Positions 22,030 through 34,664 of a stretch of 64,000 nucleotides of DNA are shown piece after piece. Every line of letters starts with the position of its first letter. Within the stretch, counting starts at the first letter, position 1. The notes beneath the pieces were generated by a model. That model had not been told where the DNA came from. It ran no database searches and saw only the letters and a program-made list of their open reading frames with translations. Source of the DNA: Lycium barbarum (taxonomy: Eukaryota; Streptophyta; Magnoliopsida; Solanales; Solanaceae); contig NC_083348.1 in assembly GCF_019175385.1 (NCBI RefSeq), positions 2,619,001 to 2,683,000 of the forward strand. Reading direction: 5' to 3'. The position numbers and the translations under genes are program-made.

Positions 22030-24311
22030 GCTCGTCCCCGAGCAAGTAAAGAAGGAAAGTAGGGAAATACCTGAATCAGTGAACAACTGGGGATATCGGC
22101 TACGCATATCAGACTCAGTCTCCCAAGTAGCCTCTTCCATAGGGCGGTGCTTCCATTGCACCTTCACAAAAGCAATCTCCTTGGACCTCAATTTTCGAAC
22201 CTACCTAACTAGGATTGCGATAGGCTCATCCTCATAAGTCAAATTCTCATCAAGCAACATAGAATCCCAACGGACAATGTAGGTACCATCGGCGTGGTAT
22301 TTCTTCAGCATCCAGACATGAAAGATCGGATGGACTCCCGCCAAGCCTGGCGGCAATGCTAACTTATAAGCTACATCACCTATACAATCCACGATCTCAA
22401 ACGGGCCAATGTATCTAGGGCTCAACTGCCCCTCTTACCAAACTTCATAACATCTTTCATGGGTGAAACCTTTAATAGAACCTGATCACCAATAGCAAAC
22501 TTCAAATCCCTAAGCTTCCAGTCCGTATATATCTTCTACCGGCTCTGAGCCGCCACGAGTCTGGCCTGAATAACTCTCACTCTCTCAAAGGACTCCCTCA
22601 ATAGATCCGTGCTCCCAGATCGAGTCTCGAACCCATCGAACCAACCAATCGGAGTTCTACACCTCCTACCATGTAAGGCCTCAAAAGGCGCCATACTAAT
22701 ACTCGAATGATAACTGTTGTTGTACGCAAACTCTACCAAGGGCAAGTGCTGATCCCAATGACCGCCAAAGTGAATAACACATGCCCTCAACATGTCCTCG
22801 AGCACCTGAATGGTCTGCTCAGATTGTCCATCGATCCGGGGACGAAAAGTTGTACTAAATTCCAATGGGGTACCCAACTCGTCATGAAATGCTCTCCAAA
22901 ATTGGGAAGTGAAGATAGTACCCCGATTAGATACAACCAAGATAGGGATCCCATGTAATCTCACAATATCTCGAATATACATCTTAGCTAACTTCTCCGC
23001 GGTGTAAGAAACCTGAATCGGAACAAAGTGAGCGGACTTAGTGAATCGATCCACTATCACCTAAATAGAATCAAACTTGCCAAGGGTCTTCGAAAGACGC
23101 ATGACAAAATCGATGGTAATCCTGTCCCACTTCCACTCGGGTATGGGCATCCTCTGAAACACCCCATCGGGTCACTGGTGGTCATACTTTACCTGTTGAC
23201 AATTTCCACACTTAGCCACAAAATCAACTATATTCCTCTTCATACGGCGCCACCAATAGTGATGTCTCAAGTCACGGTACATCTTAATCACTCCCGGATG
23301 AATGGAATAGTGAGAGTTGTGGGCTTTAGATAAGATCAACTGAATCAGATCACCAACACGAGGAACGCATACGCGTCCTCTAATCCTCAGAATACCCTCA
23401 GAATTAATCACGGCCTCCTTGGCCTCACTTTTCGACACCCTATCTCGGATCTTGCTCAACTGAGAATCCTCAAACTGATAAGCCTTGATCCGATCCAATA
23501 ACGTTGATCTCGCTTCTATACAAGCCAAAATCCTGCTCGGGGTCAAAATGTCAAGGCGGACGAAACTGTTGGCCAGAGTGTGACCCTCCATGGCCAACGG
23601 ACACTCAGAAACAACCAATCGAGCTAAACTCCCCATACTCACTGCCTTGCGACTCAAGGCATCAACCACCACATTGGCTTTACCAGGGTGATACAGAATA
23701 GAGATATTATAATCCTTCAGGAGCTCCATCTATCGGCGCTGCCTAGAATTAAGATCTCTCTGGGTAAACACATGCTGAAGGCTACGGTGATCAGTAAAAA
23801 CCTCACAATGGACACCGTACAAGTAATGCCTCCAAAGCTTCAAAGCGAAGACTACGACCAACAACTCCAAATCATGGTAGGGAAATTCTTCTCGTGAACC
23901 TTCAACTGACGGGAAGTATAAGCTATCACTCTACCCTCTTGCATCAGCACCGTCCCCAAACCCATAGGGGAAGCATCACAATAGACCGCGAAATCCTTTC
24001 CCTCCACAGGTAAGGCTAGGATCGGGGGTGTGGTCAAAAGAAGCTTGAGCTTTTGAAAGTTCTCCTCACAATCATCCGTCCACTGGACAACGGTAATAAC
24101 TGGCCAAATCCATAAAACTACGAATCTCGGTAACGGTAGTAGGCCTTGACCAACTCCTCACAGCCTCAATCTTCTGTGGATCAACCATAATCCCCTCCTT
24201 GGACACCACATGGCCCAAGAATGCTACAGACTCTAACTAGAACTTACACTTAGAAAATTTAGCAAATAAACTATGTTTCTTCAATAACCCAAGGACGGTA
24301 CGAAGATGGCT
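22030..24311 (-). pseudogene. E1 pol part 2: end of reverse transcriptase, RNase H, integrase, chromodomain
   Basis: Read from 24311 downward: reverse transcriptase end (LFAKFSKCKF, VAFLGHVVSKEGI), RNase H ([20 protein letters not shown]), HHCC zinc domain (HYSIHPGVIKMYRDLRHHYW, CGNCQQVK), integrase core (IVDRFTKSAHFVPIQVSYTA), then YIGPFEIVDCIGDVAYKL and a chromodomain (KEIAFVKVQWKHR, EEATWETESDMRSRYPQLF). The second integrase Asp is Asn (SNRGT instead of SDRGT; codon at 22926-22928). Stops and frame changes occur throughout, for example near 23061, 23730 and 24238. The chromodomain places it in the chromovirus clade. Confidence 0.88.
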
Positions 24312-24742
24312 CTCATTGTCACGACCCAACCCCGTGGGCCGCGACTAGTGCCACTTACCGATCGACATATCCGTAACTTATTCATGTCCAACATACATAT
24401 CATACCGAAGCCACCAAGGCTGTCGTGGAACATATCATCCAAGGCATATGCTGTTATAGCCCGCGTTTCGTGCAATCGGATAATTCAAGACAATCGCGGG
24501 AAGGCAACAAGCAAGGCCACCCTTTATGTGGTTTGGTACATGAGTTGTTTATGAAAAGTCTAGAAGTGGAAATACGGAGGAAGACGAAGGGCAAATTTGA
24601 AAATTTGAAAAATGTTTCATGAATTACATAAACTAGCCAAAAATATAAGTGGGCTTGAAAGTCTTTTTTTTTTTGGACAAAACCTAAAGGCCCAACCGGC
24701 CATTGAGAGGGGTCCAAGCCCATGTGGGATTAATTTGTAAAT

Positions 24743-24750
24743 TATAAAAT
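24743..24750 (+). promoter_or_regulatory. TATA-like box, E3 5' LTR
   Basis: TATAAAAT lies about 290 bp into the LTR, followed by a purine-rich and then mixed leader. The same motif is at 30753-30760 in the 3' LTR. Promoter function is inferred. Confidence 0.5.
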
Positions 24751-25691
24751 ATGGATAGGTCAATTTTATCCCATAACACCTCTAGAAAATTCAAGAAAAG
24801 AAGAACAAAGAAAGAAGGAGAAAAAGCCTTGAGGCTTTCGGCCAAGAGAGAGATCAAAGATAAAAATTGATAAAAATTTCTCCAAAAATCATTTTCTACT
24901 CCTTGGAGGGTGCATAACAACATGGTGGAGTGATTGGAGTGGTAGAAACAAGTATTTGTTCAAGGTGCCAAGCATAGCTAGCTTGAGTAGCTAAGTAAAA
25001 GAGGTATGATTCAAGCTTACTTTTCATGTCTTATGAATGGTTTATATGTGTTGTTGTATGCCAAAATGGATGAAACTCATGAAGTAGTGGGAGATAGTAT
25101 ATGGCCGTATATATATATATATATAGGTATAGGAGCCATGCCTCAATTAATTTAATTAGCGTTTGGTAGTTATTGTTGCGGATATTATGTTGATAACGAA
25201 AGTTGAATGAATTTGGAAAGGTTGTAGTGTGTATGCTTGATGTGGCCGTGTGTTGTGCATGTGTGTGCATGGTGGCCGTGAGCTATGATGAAATATGGAG
25301 GAAAATGAGTTAAGTTTATTTAGTGTTTTGGTTGTTGTAGTGTTGTGGATGCCTTGTTGTTAATGAATGTCCAAGAAACTTAATGAAGTTGTAATGGTGG
25401 AGACTTGCTTTAGAAGTTGTATGAATAGAATGTAATGTTTCTTTGTATGCATGAAAGGCTATATGATTAGTGTGATGTTGTTGAAATGTAAATATGAGGT
25501 TGTGGTTGATTTTATTGAAGTTAGAAGGTTTATGAAGAAAGTTGTAAATTGAGATCATGCCTCTTGAATGGAAAATGTGAATTTCTAGTATGGTTGTTGA
25601 ATTAGGTTAATAGTTTGGCCGGGTTTGAATTCCCGGAATGTGTTTGATGAGAAAATGGTATTGTTGGATGTTGAGGATGGTATATTTACAG

Positions 25692-25840
25692 AGGAAATGC
25701 TGCCGAAATTTCGGTAGCCAAGTGTTTCCTCAAGATCTTGACTTTAAGTATACTAATGAAAGTTTTGGTAAAAATGACCAATTCGCAGATTTTGACGAAG
25801 TTGTGACGTGAATTTGGAATAGCTAAAGGAGCGGAAAGAG
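25692..25840 (+). other. Putative LTR internal leader exon, E3 5' LTR
   Basis: TATATTTACAG precedes a 149-bp segment beginning AGGAAATGCTGCCGAAATTT, which ends AAAGAG before GTATGTAAGGCTTCACCC. The acceptor and donor match plant splice consensus. The segment has stops in all plus frames, so it would be a non-coding leader exon. A second, near-identical copy lies at 31736-31884 in the 3' LTR. Confidence 0.5.
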
Positions 25841-26959
25841 GTATGTAAGGCTTCACCCTTCTTTCTATGGCATGTCTTGGTTGTAATAAGTCGGGCACGA
25901 GCCTCGGGGACAACTCGGTTCCTCGGAATCCGCACCTAAAGTTTTCCACTTTTCATTCAATCAAATTGAACTAGAAAGTGCGCAAAATGATAGAAAGACC
26001 TCCTAGACCCCTACAACTGGCGTAAATGGGACCTGATTACCCTAGAACCCTCACAGGTAATGACATGACATGTAACACATGTAAAAAGTACACGCTACCT
26101 CATCCGGCCCGAGGTGGGCCCGTTACTCCCGGAGTTTCCCTATAATCTTGTTGGACTTAATTGAAGTGAATCCGAAAGGGACCTTGGATCCCGGTTTCGT
26201 TACCAAATGATAAGTACTATGATTCCTCTAACGATGATGCCTCCATGATGATAATGATGACAATGATGTTAGATAAGAGGAGATGCCTATGATAAGCACG
26301 ACCGGAACGACTCTATGACTAAGACGACTAAGCTAAGTATCTTATGTAAACATGAAAGTGATAAACTAATTTTTGAAACTTATTTATATTTCTAGCTATG
26401 ACTTTATTTTAAAAAAAAAAAGATTTCAAAGTCTATGAACCGACGGCTATAATGCCCGATTTCATTTTACGTTTACTTTAATATTATTCTCCGTTGATAG
26501 TCTCACCTTAAAATACTTGTCCCTCCAAGGCGAGACAAAACTATTACTAGCATTCCATAATGTAATTGGAGGTCACCGACCTTACGTCACTCCGACGGAT
26601 ATATATTTTCCTTGGCCCTCTTGTGTGCCCATAAATATATATATATATATATATATAAAACATGTATAAGTATATAAGCTATGTACACGTATGTGAGACA
26701 TATAAAAGTATACAAGCTATGCATATGAATATAAAGATAGGGATATGTATATAGGATACAAATATGACCCTGGGATGGGGGGAAGGGATATATGGGGGAA
26801 TGGGAAGGGAAATATGTTTCACTGCCACCTGATAAATGGTTTATCATCCCGGACGCGGGATATATGGGTGAGCCGGTATATATCTACATCGGCGCTATGT
26901 GGGTGAGCCGACATCGTTCGGCGCTATGTGGGTGAGCCGACATCGTTCGGCGCTATGAT

Positions 26960-27375
26960 ATGACCTACCATGTCATGACCAGACATGCTATGCTATGATA
27001 TGATATGCTATGATATGCTATGCTATGATAAGATATGCTATGATATGCTATGCTATGATAAGATATGCTATGACAAGCTATGCTATGACATGATATGCCA
27101 TGATATGCCAGGACACGACATGCTATGATACGGTAAGCTATGCTATGATATGACAGGCTATGCTATGATATGATAAGTCATGCTATGATACGATCAGCTA
27201 TGCTATAATATGACAGGCCATGCTATGATAAGATAAGCTATGCTATGATATGACAAGCTATGCTATGACGCGATATACTATGACACGCTATGCTATGACA
27301 TGATACGCTAGGATATAATATACCATGACATGATATGCTATGATATGATATGATACGATACGCTATGATAGTGCA
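26960..27375. repeat. Degenerate TATGCTATGATATG array, E3 5' LTR
   Basis: Dozens of short words such as GCTATGCTATGATATG, GATAAGCTATG and GACAGGCTATG follow each other with 5-bp and 10-bp rhythm. The 3' LTR copy (about 32998-33365) is shorter by several units, which shows that copy number changed after insertion. Confidence 0.85.
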
Positions 27376-27598
27376 AAATGTAATATGATAAAGCATAACA
27401 TGATATAAACCCTATTTTCTATATCTATGAGAAAGAAACATTTCGAAAAGAAAAAGACCAGCCTACATGACAGCCGGCTTGAAAATAGGCCTCCCTAAGA
27501 GCAGGTTACTTTCTTACCTCATTATACGTCCTATGACTCCATGATATTAATGGCTACACTCTACGTATTGCCCGTGTTATTTTCCATGCCTTACATAC

Positions 27599-27619
27599 TC
27601 GGTACACTATTCGTACTGA
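27599..27619. promoter_or_regulatory. GTAC-core hairpin, E3 5' LTR
   Basis: TCGGTAC, a 7-nt loop and GTACTGA pair (one G-U), 434 bp before the LTR end. The 3' LTR has it at 33590-33610. Confidence 0.6.
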
Positions 27620-28047
27620 CGTCCCTTCTTGTGGACGCTGCGTTTCATGTCGCGCAGGTCAGCAGACAGGTGGACTTGATCTTTAGGAGCTTACCAGCAG
27701 TACTCCACAGTGCTCCAGTTGTTCCGGAGCTTCACTTCAGTGGTACTATTTTGTATATGTACATTCGGGCACGATAGTACTCGGCCCTTCCTATGTATAA
27801 GTATACTATGTCTAGAGGCTCGTAGACAGATATGTACAGTCAGTCAGGTACAGTTAGATATATGATGTTTTGGCATGATAATGCTGTTGAATAAAGTGAT
27901 AACGATGTTAGCCAGTCCTTGTTCAGAAAAAAAAATATGGCTCTGTTCACACGACTTGCTAAGAGGTAAAGGTAATATGTTAGATAGGGGGTGCTCGGTA
28001 CAAGTATCGGGTACTCGTCACGGCCCCTAGTCGGGTCGTGACAGAAG

Positions 28048-28066
28048 TGGTATCAGAGTAGTTCGG
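28048..28066 (+). promoter_or_regulatory. E3 primer-binding site
   Basis: TGGTATCAGAGTAGTTCGG follows the LTR end by 4 bp. TGGTATCAGAGC is the standard complement of the 3' end of initiator tRNA-Met, and here one base differs (T instead of C). Priming of minus-strand cDNA is inferred from the family. Confidence 0.85.
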
Positions 28067-28255
28067 TCCTAGGGTTTGTCTACGAGCCGTGTCCAGTAGA
28101 GTCTTGTCTATGGGTGTGTAGCGCGCCATACTTATAGACAGGGGGCTACAGGGCATTTAGGAAATGTGACCTTCTTTGTATTCTAAGATCGTGCGATAGA
28201 GCTATGCTACCAAGCTTCCACATTCCTTTCCTAATCCCATGTTATGGTTTCAGTA

Positions 28256-29605
28256 ATGCCGCCGAAGAGAAAGGCTACGACGGCCGAGAAAGCCAAGAGG
28301 GTGGCGGCCAGCAGAGCCGAACGGGAGCTAGGAGAAGAGGAATCCCATAATGAAATTCCCCCTCAGACTGTTCCTGCTCCCCCTGCACCCGCCGAGCAGG
28401 GAAGAGCTCTGGCTCCAGTCCCCGCACCTCCAGTTCCCCCGCCAGCAGCTCCGGGCCAGCAGATGGCAGAGGCCATCCAGCTATTGACTCAGTTAGTTGC
28501 CGCACAGGCTCAGCGGCAAGACGTAGACCCGGGAGACAGGACGGTAAGCGCAAGGGCTCGTGACTTTATCACTTTGAGGCCTCCAGAGTTTTATGGATCA
28601 AAGCCAGAGGAGGACCCGCAGGGTTTTATAGACGAGATGCTGAGGACTCTGAGGATCATACATGTTTCAGATACGGAGTCCATAGAGTTGGCTTCATACA
28701 GGCTGCGGGATGTGGCAGTCCTGTGGTACGGCAGTTGGATATCATCGAGGGGAGCAAATGCCCCTCCCCCGGTCTGGCAGGAGTTTACTGAGGCATTTCT
28801 ACGACACTTCCTACTGCCTGAGGTTCAACGGGCTCGAGCCGATATGTTCTTGAACCTGAGACAGGGAAATATGAGCGTTCGAGAGTACAACCTCCGTTTT
28901 AACTCGCTAGCCAGGTATGCCCCAGCCATGATAGCTGATAGGGGAGACCATGTGCACCGGTTTGTAAGTGGACTAGGGCCACATTTGGTCAAGGAGTGCT
29001 TGACGGCTTCACTCCAGGACGGGATGACCATTACCCGCATCCAGGCCCACGCCCAAAATTTGGAAGAACAATATCAGCCACGGAGGGAGTAGCGCTATCC
29101 AGACAGGAGTTCCAGAAAAAGGGGCAGGTTTTCCAGGACCAGAAGTGAGTATAGAGGGGGACAGACACAGGGGCAATTCGGGTACTCAGACCAACCAGCG
29201 GCCAGTGCACCTCCTCGAACTGCGGATAGGAGATTTGACCATTCTACGTATTCAGGAGCGGGTCAGGGCACTAGAGCGTCAGGATCCCAGTATAGGGATG
29301 ATTCTAGCAGGATGATGCCACCCCCGCCATGGTGCACTCGGTGTGGCAGGCCACACTCGGGACAGTGTTACCGGGACACAGGCGCATGCTATGCTTGTGG
29401 ACGGACCGACCATTTGATGCGAGATTGTCCGCTAAGGAATGAGGGGAGCAGAACTCAGCCAGCCGGATCAGCGATCGGTTCATCGTTGACCGTGCGCCCT
29501 CGTGGACAGACTTCTCAGGCCCCAGCGGGCCGCAGTCGAGGTAGAGGAGGGGCACCTAGTTTAGCCGGTCCTCCGCACCGCCTATATGCACTGACAGGAC
29601 GATAG
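28256..29605 (+). pseudogene. E3 gag, one premature stop
   Basis: The start chosen is MPPKRKATTAEKAKRVA at 28256, because the related E7 gag begins MPPKGNATAAQKGKATTKKR; an ATG four codons upstream is also in frame. The retrotransposon gag domain is at about 28550-29080 (ITLRPPEFYGSKPEEDPQGF, LRDVAVLWYGSWISSRGANA, GNMSVREYNLRFNSLARYAP). A TAG at 29090-29092 interrupts the frame, and the same frame continues to the nucleocapsid knuckle [14 protein letters not shown] (about 29387-29430). After the stop at 29603-29605 a protease remnant (VLIDSDSILSYPA, active-site Gly replaced) remains. It sits just after a TTTCAG acceptor-like site. Confidence 0.88.
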
Positions 29606-30463
29606 GACCCTGAGCCTCCCGCAGACGCGGCCACAGGTACTTTTTCGGCATTTTCTATGATATGTGTATTAATTGATTCGGATTCTATCTTATCCTACCC
29701 GGCCCTTTGTATCGCCGAACATACTAAGAATTTGGAAATTAGAGTGAAGAGTAGCCACCCGCACAGGTAAAAAGTGAATATTTGTGATCACGAAGGCTAA
29801 AATAGTCATTAAAAGAGAAATATGCGCTATGAGTGCGTTCGAATATTGCCGAGACCCCAACTTGCCCCATATTATGTGATATAGGTAATACGGGGAAGCG
29901 GAAGTAAAAATACTAACACCGAAACGCTGAGATGCATCAAAGTTTCAAGGTTAAGTGTGCTCAGGTGGGAGTAATTCCATGATGGGTGACCCCCTGGGAA
30001 ATATGCTGAAAATTTCGTAAATGCGGAAATAAGAGACGAATGTAAAATTAGGTAGCCCAGAGTAAATTGGGGTGTGGAAAGTGGTTAGAAACCCCACACG
30101 AGTCACATAGGCCGAGCCAGACTAAACTAACAGAAAAAGGGAAGCCATGACCACAGAAAACCTTGGGAACGAAAGAGAAAAGTACAGATGTCACCGGGTG
30201 AGACCGATATTGAGCCCACACTAGCTAAGGCAATGAATCCCTAATATGACGATGTACGGGAACATGTCTAGTGAAGGAATAGACGCAGCAGACGCCATGA
30301 AGAAAGAAGCACAACTGTAAAGATCGCAAAGGGCAACCTAAGCTCCTAAGATGAGTATGCTAAACGACATGAGGTATCTACGAAGGAGACCTCCCCAAAG
30401 TATTACACTACGCTATGAAGCCAGTTCAACATTCGAGGACGAATGTTCTAAAGGGGGGGAGGA
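29606..30463. other. E3 non-coding internal remainder and polypurine tract
   Basis: No pol domains are visible between the protease remnant and the right LTR. At the end come a hairpin (AACATTCG at 30428, CGAATGTT at 30440) and the purine tract AAAGGGGGGGAGGA just before the LTR at 30464. Retention of these cis elements with loss of pol is typical of non-autonomous elements. Confidence 0.75.
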
Positions 30464-31116
30464 TGTTATAGCCCGCGTTTCGTGCAATCGGATAATTCAA
30501 GACAATCGCGGGAAGGCAACAAGCAAGGCCACCCTTTATGTTGTTTGGTACATGAGTTGTTTATGAAAAGTCTAGAAGTGGAAATACGGAGGAAGACGAA
30601 GGGCAAATTTGGAAATTTGAAAAATGTTTCATGAATTACATAACCTAGCCAAAAATATAAGTGGGCTTGAAAGTCTTTTTTTTTGGACAAAAACTAAAGG
30701 CCCAACCGGCCATTGAGAGGGGTCCAAGCCCATGTGGGATTAATTTGTAAATTATAAAATATGGATAGGTCATCTTTATCCCATAACACCTCTAGAAAAT
30801 TCAAGAAAAGAAGAACAAAGAAAGAAGGAGAAAAAGCCTTGAGGCTTTCGGCCAAGAGAGAGATCAAAGAGAAAAATTGATAAAAATTTCTCCAAAAATC
30901 ATTTTCTACTCCTTGGAGGGTGCATAACAACATGGTGGAGTGATTGGAGTGGTAGAAACAAGTATTTGTTCAAGGTGCCAAGCATAGCTAGCTTGAGTAG
31001 CTAAGTAAAAGAGGTATGATTCAAGCTTACTTTTCATGTCTTATGAATGGTTTATATGTGTTGTTGTATGCCAAAATGGATGAAACTCATAAAATAGAGG
31101 GAGATAGCATATGGCC

Positions 31117-31117
<1 letters not shown>

Positions 31118-31169
<52 letters not shown>
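31118..31169. repeat. (TA)n microsatellite in E3 3' LTR
   Basis: About 25 TA repeats. The same site in the 5' LTR has about nine, so the run changed length after insertion. Confidence 0.9.
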
Positions 31170-31171
<2 letters not shown>

Positions 31172-31735
31172 TATAGGAGCCATGCCTCAATTAATTTAAT
31201 TAGCGTTTGGTCGTTATTGTTGCGGATATTATGTCGATAACGAAAGTTGAATGAATTTGGAAAGGTTGTAGTGTGTATGCTTGATGTGGCCGTGTGTTGT
31301 GCATGTGTGTGCATGGTGGCCGTGAGCTATGATGAAATATGGAGGAAAATGAGTTAAGTTTATTTAGTGTTTTGGTTGTTGTAGTGTTGTGGATGCCTTG
31401 TTGTTAATGAATGTCCAAGAAACTTAATGAAGTTGTAATGGTGGAGACTTGCTTTAGAAGTTGTATGAATAAAATGTAATGTTTCTTTGTATGCATGAAA
31501 GGCTATATGATTAGTGTGATGTTGTTGAAATGTAAATATGAGGTTGTGATTGATTTTATTGAAGTTAGAAGGTTTATGAAGAAAGTTGTAAATTGAGATC
31601 ATGCCTCTTGAATGGAAAATGTGAATTTCTAGTATGGTTGTTGAATTAGGTTAATAGTTTGGCCGGGTTTGAATTCCCGGAATGTGTTTGATGAGAAAAT
31701 GGTATTGTTGGATGTTGAGGATGGTATATTTACAG

Positions 31736-31884
31736 AGGAAATGCTGCCGAAATTTCGGTAGCCAAGTGTTTCCTCAAGATCTTGACTTTAAGTATACTAA
31801 TGAAAGTTTTGGTAAAAATGACCAATTCGCAGATTTTGACGAAGTTGTGACGTGAATTTGGAATAGCTAAAGGAGCGGAAAGAG
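31736..31884 (+). other. Putative LTR internal leader exon, E3 3' LTR
   Basis: This is the second copy of the 149-bp segment described for the 5' LTR, with identical flanking AG and GTATGT. Confidence 0.45.
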
Positions 31885-34387
31885 GTATGTAAGGCTTCAC
31901 CCTTCTTTCTATGGCATGTCTTGGTTGTAATAAGTCGGGCACGAGCCTCGGGGACAACTCGGTTCCCCGGAATCCGCACCTAAAGTTTTCCACTTTTAGT
32001 TCAATCGAATTGAACTAGAAAGTGCGCAAAATGATAGAAAGACCTCCTAGACCCCTACAACTGGCGTAAATGGGACCTGATTACCCTAGAACCCTCACAG
32101 GTAATGACATGACATGTAACACATGTAAAAAGTACACGCTACCTCATCCGGCCCGAGGTGGGCCCGTTACTCCCGGATTTTCCCTATAATCTTGTTGGAC
32201 TTAATTGAAGTGAATCCGAAAGGGACCTTGGATCCCGGTTTCGTTACCAAATGATAAGTACTATGATTCCTCTAACGATGATGCCTCCATGATGATAATG
32301 ATGACCATGATGTTAGATAAGAGGAGATGCCTATGATAAGCACGACCAGAACGACTCTATGACTAAGACGACTAAGCTAAGTATCTTATGTAAACATGAA
32401 AGTGATAAACTAATTTTTGAAACTTATTTATATTTCTAGCTATGACTTTATTTTAAAAAAAAAAAGATTTCAAAGTCTATGAACCGACGGCTATAATGCC
32501 CGATTTCATTTTACGTTTACTTTAATATTATTCTCCGTTGATAGTCTCACCTTAAAATACTTGTCCCTCCAAGGCGAGACAAAACTATTACTAGCATTCC
32601 ATAATGTAATTGGAGGTCACCGACCTTACGTCACTCCGACGGATATATGATTTTCCTTGGCCCTCTTGTGTGCCCATAAATATATATATATATATAAAAC
32701 ATGTATAAGTATATAAGCTATGTACACGTATCTGAGACATATAAAAGTATACAAGCTATGCATATGAATATAAAGATAGGGATATGTATATAGGATACAG
32801 ATATGACCCTGGGATGGGGGGAAGGGATATATGGGGGAATGGGAAGGGAAATATGTTTCACTGCCACCTGATCAGCTGGTTTATCATCCTGGACGCGGGG
32901 TTCCCGGACGCGGGATATATGGGTGAGCCGGTATATATCTACATCGGCGCTATGTGGGTGAGCCGACATCGTTCGGCGCTATGATATGACCTACCATGTC
33001 ATGACCAGACATGCTATGCTATGATATGATATGCTATGATATGCTATGCTATGATAAGATATGCTATGACAAGCTATGCTATGACATGCTATGCCATGAT
33101 ATGCCAGGACACGACATGCTATGATACGGTAAGCTATGCAATGATATGACAGGCTATGCTATGATATGATAAGTCATGCTATGATACGATCAGCTATGCT
33201 ATAATATGACAGGCCATGCTATGATAAGATAAGCTATGCTATGATATGACAAGCTATGCTATGACACGATATACTATGACACGCTATGCTATGACATGAT
33301 ACGCTAGGATATAATATACCATGACATGATATGCTATGATATGATACGATACGCTATGATAGCGCAAAATGTAATATGATAAAGCATAACATGATATAAA
33401 CCCTATTTTCTATATCTATGAGAAAGAAACATTTCGAAAAGAAAAAGACCAGCCTACATGATAGCCGGCTTGAAAAGAGGCCTCCCTAAGAGCAGGTTAC
33501 TTTCTTACCTCATTATACGTCCTATGACTCCATGATATTAATGGCTACACTCTACGTATTGCCCGTGTTATTTTCCATGCCTTACATACTCGGTACAGTA
33601 TTCGTACTGACGTCCCTTCTTGTGGACGCTGCGTTTCATGTCGCGCAGGTCAGCAGACAGGTGGACTTGATCTTTAGGAGCTTACCAGCAGTACTCCACA
33701 GTGCTCCAGTTGTTCCGGAGCTTCACTTCAGTGGTACTATTTTGTATATGTACATTCGGGCACGATAGTACTCGGCCCTTCCTATGTATAAGTATACTAT
33801 GTCTAGAGGCTCGTAGACAGATATGTACAGTCAGTCAGGTACAGTTAGATATATGATGTTTTGGCATGATAATGCTGTTGAATAAAGTGATAACGATGTT
33901 AGCCAGTCCTTGTTCAGAAAAAAAAATATGGCTCTGTTCACACGACTTGCTAAGAGGTAAAGGTAATATGTTAGATAGGGGGTGCTCGGTACAAGTATCG
34001 GGTACTCATCACGGCCCCTAGTCGGGTCGTGACATATGCATAAGTGTATACATATATATACATACAAGCCACTAAGGCTGCCAGAGTAAATAGTACCACT
34101 TAGACGCAAATCATAGACAGAACTAAACAATAATGACCCATGACCCACATACATGTCTACAGGCCTCTAATACAGACAACAGAATCATATGACGGGACAG
34201 GGCCCCGCCGTACCCAAAAATAGTCATAAACACCAAAGTATGTGCAACAGAAAGATCTGTACCAAAAGTATGGGCTCCGGATCAAAGGAGCACTCCAAAA
34301 CAGTAGAATGCATACCCTAGGCTGGCGGATCACCTCAATAAGCGTCTATTCCTGCGGGCATGAAACGCAGCCCCCGAAGAAAGGAGG

Positions 34388-34408
34388 TCAGTACAGAATA
34401 TGTACTGA
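34388..34408. promoter_or_regulatory. GTAC-core hairpin in the E2 solo LTR
   Basis: TCAGTACA and TGTACTGA form a perfect 8-bp stem with a 5-nt loop, about 494 bp from the LTR 3' end once E3 is removed. Confidence 0.65.
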
Positions 34409-34664
34409 GTATGTAAGGCATGGAATACAGAAAACAGAAACATATCCGGAACAACGGTACAAGAAAGTAAGTACATTAATCAGAACACTAAGGTGCTTAT
34501 TTTCCAAACGTACATCATGCTTACCGATGTCATATGTCAGAGAAGTACCGAAAATATGTGAATCATCCAGAGTACCAACATACTTACTTTCCAAACACAA
34601 ATCATTCGTGCTGACATCATATGTCTCCGTATACATATACATATAACCGATCCATACTAATATG

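Larger units (their letters stand above)
24452..28043 (+). repeat. E3 5' LTR (3592 bp)
   Basis: It starts TGTTATAGCCCGCG and ends GTCGGGTCGTGACA, directly before the primer site. Visible parts: TATAAAAT at 24743-24750, donor-like GAG/GTATGATT at 25004, a short TA repeat (about 25110), a putative internal exon (25692-25840), a TATGCTATGATATG array (about 26960-27375), a hairpin (27599-27619) and the terminal GTGACA. Confidence 0.92.
24452..34034 (+). mobile_element. E3: gag-only LTR retrotransposon (TR-GAG-like), two full LTRs
   Basis: Two long LTRs (24452-28043 and 30464-34034) flank only 2.4 kb of internal DNA with a primer site, gag and a short protease remnant but no reverse transcriptase or integrase. 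The duplication TATGC occurs at 24447-24451 and 34035-34039. The LTRs are very similar; in the first ~430 bp I count about seven substitutions and one indel by eye. It would depend on a related autonomous partner for pol. It lies in E2, an LTR of a related family, in the opposite orientation. Confidence 0.9.
30464..34034 (+). repeat. E3 3' LTR (3571 bp)
   Basis: It is nearly identical to the 5' LTR. Differences visible by eye include a much longer (TA)n run (about 31118-31169 against about 25109-25127), fewer copies of a 29-bp GGCGCTATGTGGGTGAGCCG-type unit (about 32930) and a shorter TATGCTATGATATG array. Confidence 0.92.

Noticed and set aside
28275..28553. 92-codon minus-strand open stretch within E3 gag
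   Set aside because: Antisense shadow of gag in GC-rich, low-stop sequence.
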